Below, piece after piece: positions 61,001 through 64,000 of a DNA stretch of 64,000 nt; position 1 is the first letter of the stretch, and every line of letters begins with the position of its first letter. A program made the translations under genes and the position numbers. The notes beneath the pieces were generated by a model, which ran no database searches, was not told the origin of the DNA, and was given only the letters and a program-made list of their open reading frames with translations. The stretch comes from Ipomoea triloba (lineage: Eukaryota > Streptophyta > Magnoliopsida > Solanales > Convolvulaceae): the NCBI RefSeq assembly GCF_003576645.1, contig NC_044919.1, positions 31,819,899-31,883,898 of the forward strand, in the 5' to 3' direction.

Positions 61001-61739
61001 TGTTGCGGGGAGGAGGGTTTTTGTTAGAAAAAATCTCATTTCTGTGACCATGAAAATCACAACAACGAATCAACGATACAGTATAGAACTACAGATATAT
61101 GAGATAATATACAATAGTATAAAAATAAATATCAATACAAAGAAAAACAATTTATGTGTAAAATCTCAAATTGGAAAAAAATGACAGGGACCACCATTAA
61201 CAAAGTTTTCACTGTAAGAAATTTAGAATACAAAGTTTCAGAAGCTATACGTTTATAAACAATTAAATACATTAACTCTAAGCCAAAAACATTCATTCAT
61301 ATTCACATAAATCGGACTCAAAATATTCAACTAACACGAATAAGATAAAAATGAATACAAATAATATAAGAATAGTCAAAAAATATTAGAAATAAATACC
61401 TTCAAAATATTTGAGGAATACTGCACTTAAGAAGTTGGCAAACTCACAGCAAAGCTGTACCAAAGATGAAGAAGGTAGAAAGAAAATGGATCGTTTCCTC
61501 CTTCACCTGCTGCCAAAAGATGGAGAATGAAATTAAGCAATGAAGAATTGGTTTGCTTTATCCACTTATTAGTGTCGAAAATAATTGCTGCCAGCTATGT
61601 TCCATTTTTCTAATCACAATGATTATAGATATATAAATATTAGAGTTAGTAGTATTCAAAAAAAAAAAAGATATATAAATATAAAATGCCTTGCTTATTG
61701 CTACCTTTATGCTGAGTTCAATACTAAGTGCACTCATGA
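61001..61739. other. Upstream of double-Gag copy 2, gene-free
   Basis: AT-rich, with short A-runs. Nothing recognisable apart from the presumptive promoter of the Gag copy. Confidence 0.4.
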
Positions 61740-62322
<583 letters not shown>

Positions 62323-63071
62323 GAATGCACTTAATGTTATAACTAGTTGTACATAACGTTATAAGTGGAGCGTGCATGAATGTTAACAAAGTAAATTACT
62401 TGCACTTGTAAGTGAAAATAGGTGCGAAAATAGGTGCATTTGTAAGTGAAACTAGGTGTACTTATAACACAATTACTTGCACCAAAGTTCGAGTGATTTA
62501 CGATAATGCCACCGCGTCCTTTTTTTTAATTACATCTGATTCGTTGATATGGACACGTGGACGGCTGCGAAGCGTTTTCAGTTCTCTCCTGGCCGATGGT
62601 TCGCACTTGAGCGCCCTTATTCACAAATTTAGAACTCTATGTTCACAATTTTTGAACTCTATATTCATAACTTTTGAACTCTATATTCACTATTACAAAA
62701 CTCTATGTTCACAATTTCATAACTCTCTATTCAATAGTATAAAACAATTTTTGAATCTATATAACAACAAAAATTGTAAATATTGAGTAATGTAATTTTG
62801 TATATTGGTATTTAAAATTGTGAACATAAAATTTTAAAATAGAGAACACATAATTCTAAAATTGTGAACATGAACTTGGATCCACCTTGTAAGGTGGACT
62901 CAGGTCCATAGCATAATTTGCCAATAACGTGAATGTGGGCTCAATTAATTTGGGCGATAAAATGCATGCTTAACGGCCTAATGCTATGTGAATATTATTT
63001 CTAGTTCTAAAATTTCTAGTGGGCCAAAGTTGGGTTAAAAGGAGTTGATTAATTCTAAGCTCAACCCAAAT

Positions 63072-63111
<40 letters not shown>
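62323..63111. other. Repeat-rich intergenic DNA up to the gap
   Basis: 62600-62920 is a TTCACAATTTT / ATTGTGAACAT-rich repeat ending GGTCCATAGCATAATTTGCC. An A-run (63074-63111) leads into the gap. Confidence 0.5.
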
Positions 63112-63619
63112 NNNNNNNNNNNNNNNNNNNNNNNNNNNNNNNNNNNNNNNNNNNNNNNNNNNNNNNNNNNNNNNNNNNNNNNNNNNNNNNNNNNNNNNNN
63201 NNNNNNNNNNNNNNNNNNNNNNNNNNNNNNNNNNNNNNNNNNNNNNNNNNNNNNNNNNNNNNNNNNNNNNNNNNNNNNNNNNNNNNNNNNNNNNNNNNNN
63301 NNNNNNNNNNNNNNNNNNNNNNNNNNNNNNNNNNNNNNNNNNNNNNNNNNNNNNNNNNNNNNNNNNNNNNNNNNNNNNNNNNNNNNNNNNNNNNNNNNNN
63401 NNNNNNNNNNNNNNNNNNNNNNNNNNNNNNNNNNNNNNNNNNNNNNNNNNNNNNNNNNNNNNNNNNNNNNNNNNNNNNNNNNNNNNNNNNNNNNNNNNNN
63501 NNNNNNNNNNNNNNNNNNNNNNNNNNNNNNNNNNNNNNNNNNNNNNNNNNNNNNNNNNNNNNNNNNNNNNNNNNNNNNNNNNNNNNNNNNNNNNNNNNNN
63601 NNNNNNNNNNNNNNNNNNN
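63112..63619. other. 508-N assembly gap flanked by poly-A
   Basis: Ns bordered on both sides by A-runs of about 40 bases. Open frames crossing it are artefacts. Confidence 0.95.
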
Positions 63620-63667
<48 letters not shown>

Positions 63668-63811
63668 TTTTGTGGGGAAAATAATAGTGCTAAGACTATT
63701 CCTTCAAACAAGACATGGGAGTTTTGCCATTGTATAGAGGATAAGATAGTTGACCAAGTGCAGTTATTGAAATCCACTTCAACTAGTCTGCTTGGTTCGA
63801 GGGATTTGTTA

Positions 63812-64000
63812 GACCATCCTTATCAATGGAGTTTTTTTTTCAAGGAGTTTTTGTAAGTGTAATTAGGAAACAGAAAATGGAATGTAGGAAAAAAACACAA
63901 ATATGATTTCTAAACAAAAATTAAATAAATAAAGAGTCTATCTGGCGCACCTGACCCGCCCCGCGCGTGCAATGCACGCACCCGCACGGGCGCTGCTGTG
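63812..64000. mobile_element. Harbinger-like MITE, cut by the window end
   Basis: Starts near GACCATCCTTATCAATGGAG and continues with AAGGAGTTTTTGTAAGTGTA, paralleling 26791 onward, then a GC-rich core (GCGCGTGCAATGCACGC). The right half lies outside the window. Confidence 0.55.

Noticed and set aside
63045..63777. Open frames across the N block at 63112-63619
   Set aside because: Poly-A or poly-T encoded Lys/Phe runs around the gap; no real coding signal.

Overview
The window is nuclear DNA of a flowering plant, most likely a eudicot. Evidence: AT-rich intergenic DNA, multi-exon genes with short AT-rich introns, plant-only gene families (ETO1-like, MRH1/MDIS-type receptor kinases, farnesol kinase, P-class PPR), many MITEs and tRNA-derived SINEs, long (TA)n tracts, and assembly gaps. 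I cannot name the species from sequence alone.

Layout. 284-3253 (-): ten-exon LRR plus ubiquitin-like protein. 7197-7910 (+): single-exon glutaredoxin-like protein. 8615-11675: a 1.53 kb stretch present twice beside single-N joins, probably an assembly artefact. 16996-20032 (+): LRR receptor pseudokinase of the MRH1/MALE DISCOVERER type, with a GC-AG intron. 21161-24499 (-): ETO1-like BTB/TPR protein, convergent with the kinase. 24500-34200: gene-free and rich in MITEs. 34202-36898 (-): PPR protein. 37776-39986: a second suspected assembly duplication. 42697-44267 (-): a four-exon bZIP factor whose second intron holds a 610-N gap. 47426-49051: solo LTR with 5-bp target duplication. 49768-51877 (+): farnesol/phytol kinase. 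53719-54967 (+): SAGA deubiquitination subunit SGF11. 55379-57478 and 58762-61000 (-): two tandem copies of a two-exon gene in which each exon encodes a copia-type Gag domain with its own zinc knuckle; the second copy carries a frameshift. 61001-64000: repeats and a 508-N gap.

I recall that Arabidopsis carries a glutaredoxin, a kinase, EOL2, FOLK and SGF11 next to one another at about At5g58530-At5g58575, and the PPR and LRR-ubiquitin genes next to one another at At2g30100/At2g30105. The window therefore looks like an ancestral gene block that split between two Arabidopsis chromosomes, expanded here by repeats. The genes do not form one pathway; they cover ubiquitin biology (LRR-Ubl, ETO1-like, SGF11), ethylene control, isoprenoid salvage and receptor signalling.

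The most unusual item is the double-Gag gene pair. It has no protease, integrase or reverse transcriptase beside it, a conserved intron joins its two Gag units, and one copy is fully open. It is a candidate domesticated retrotransposon gene.
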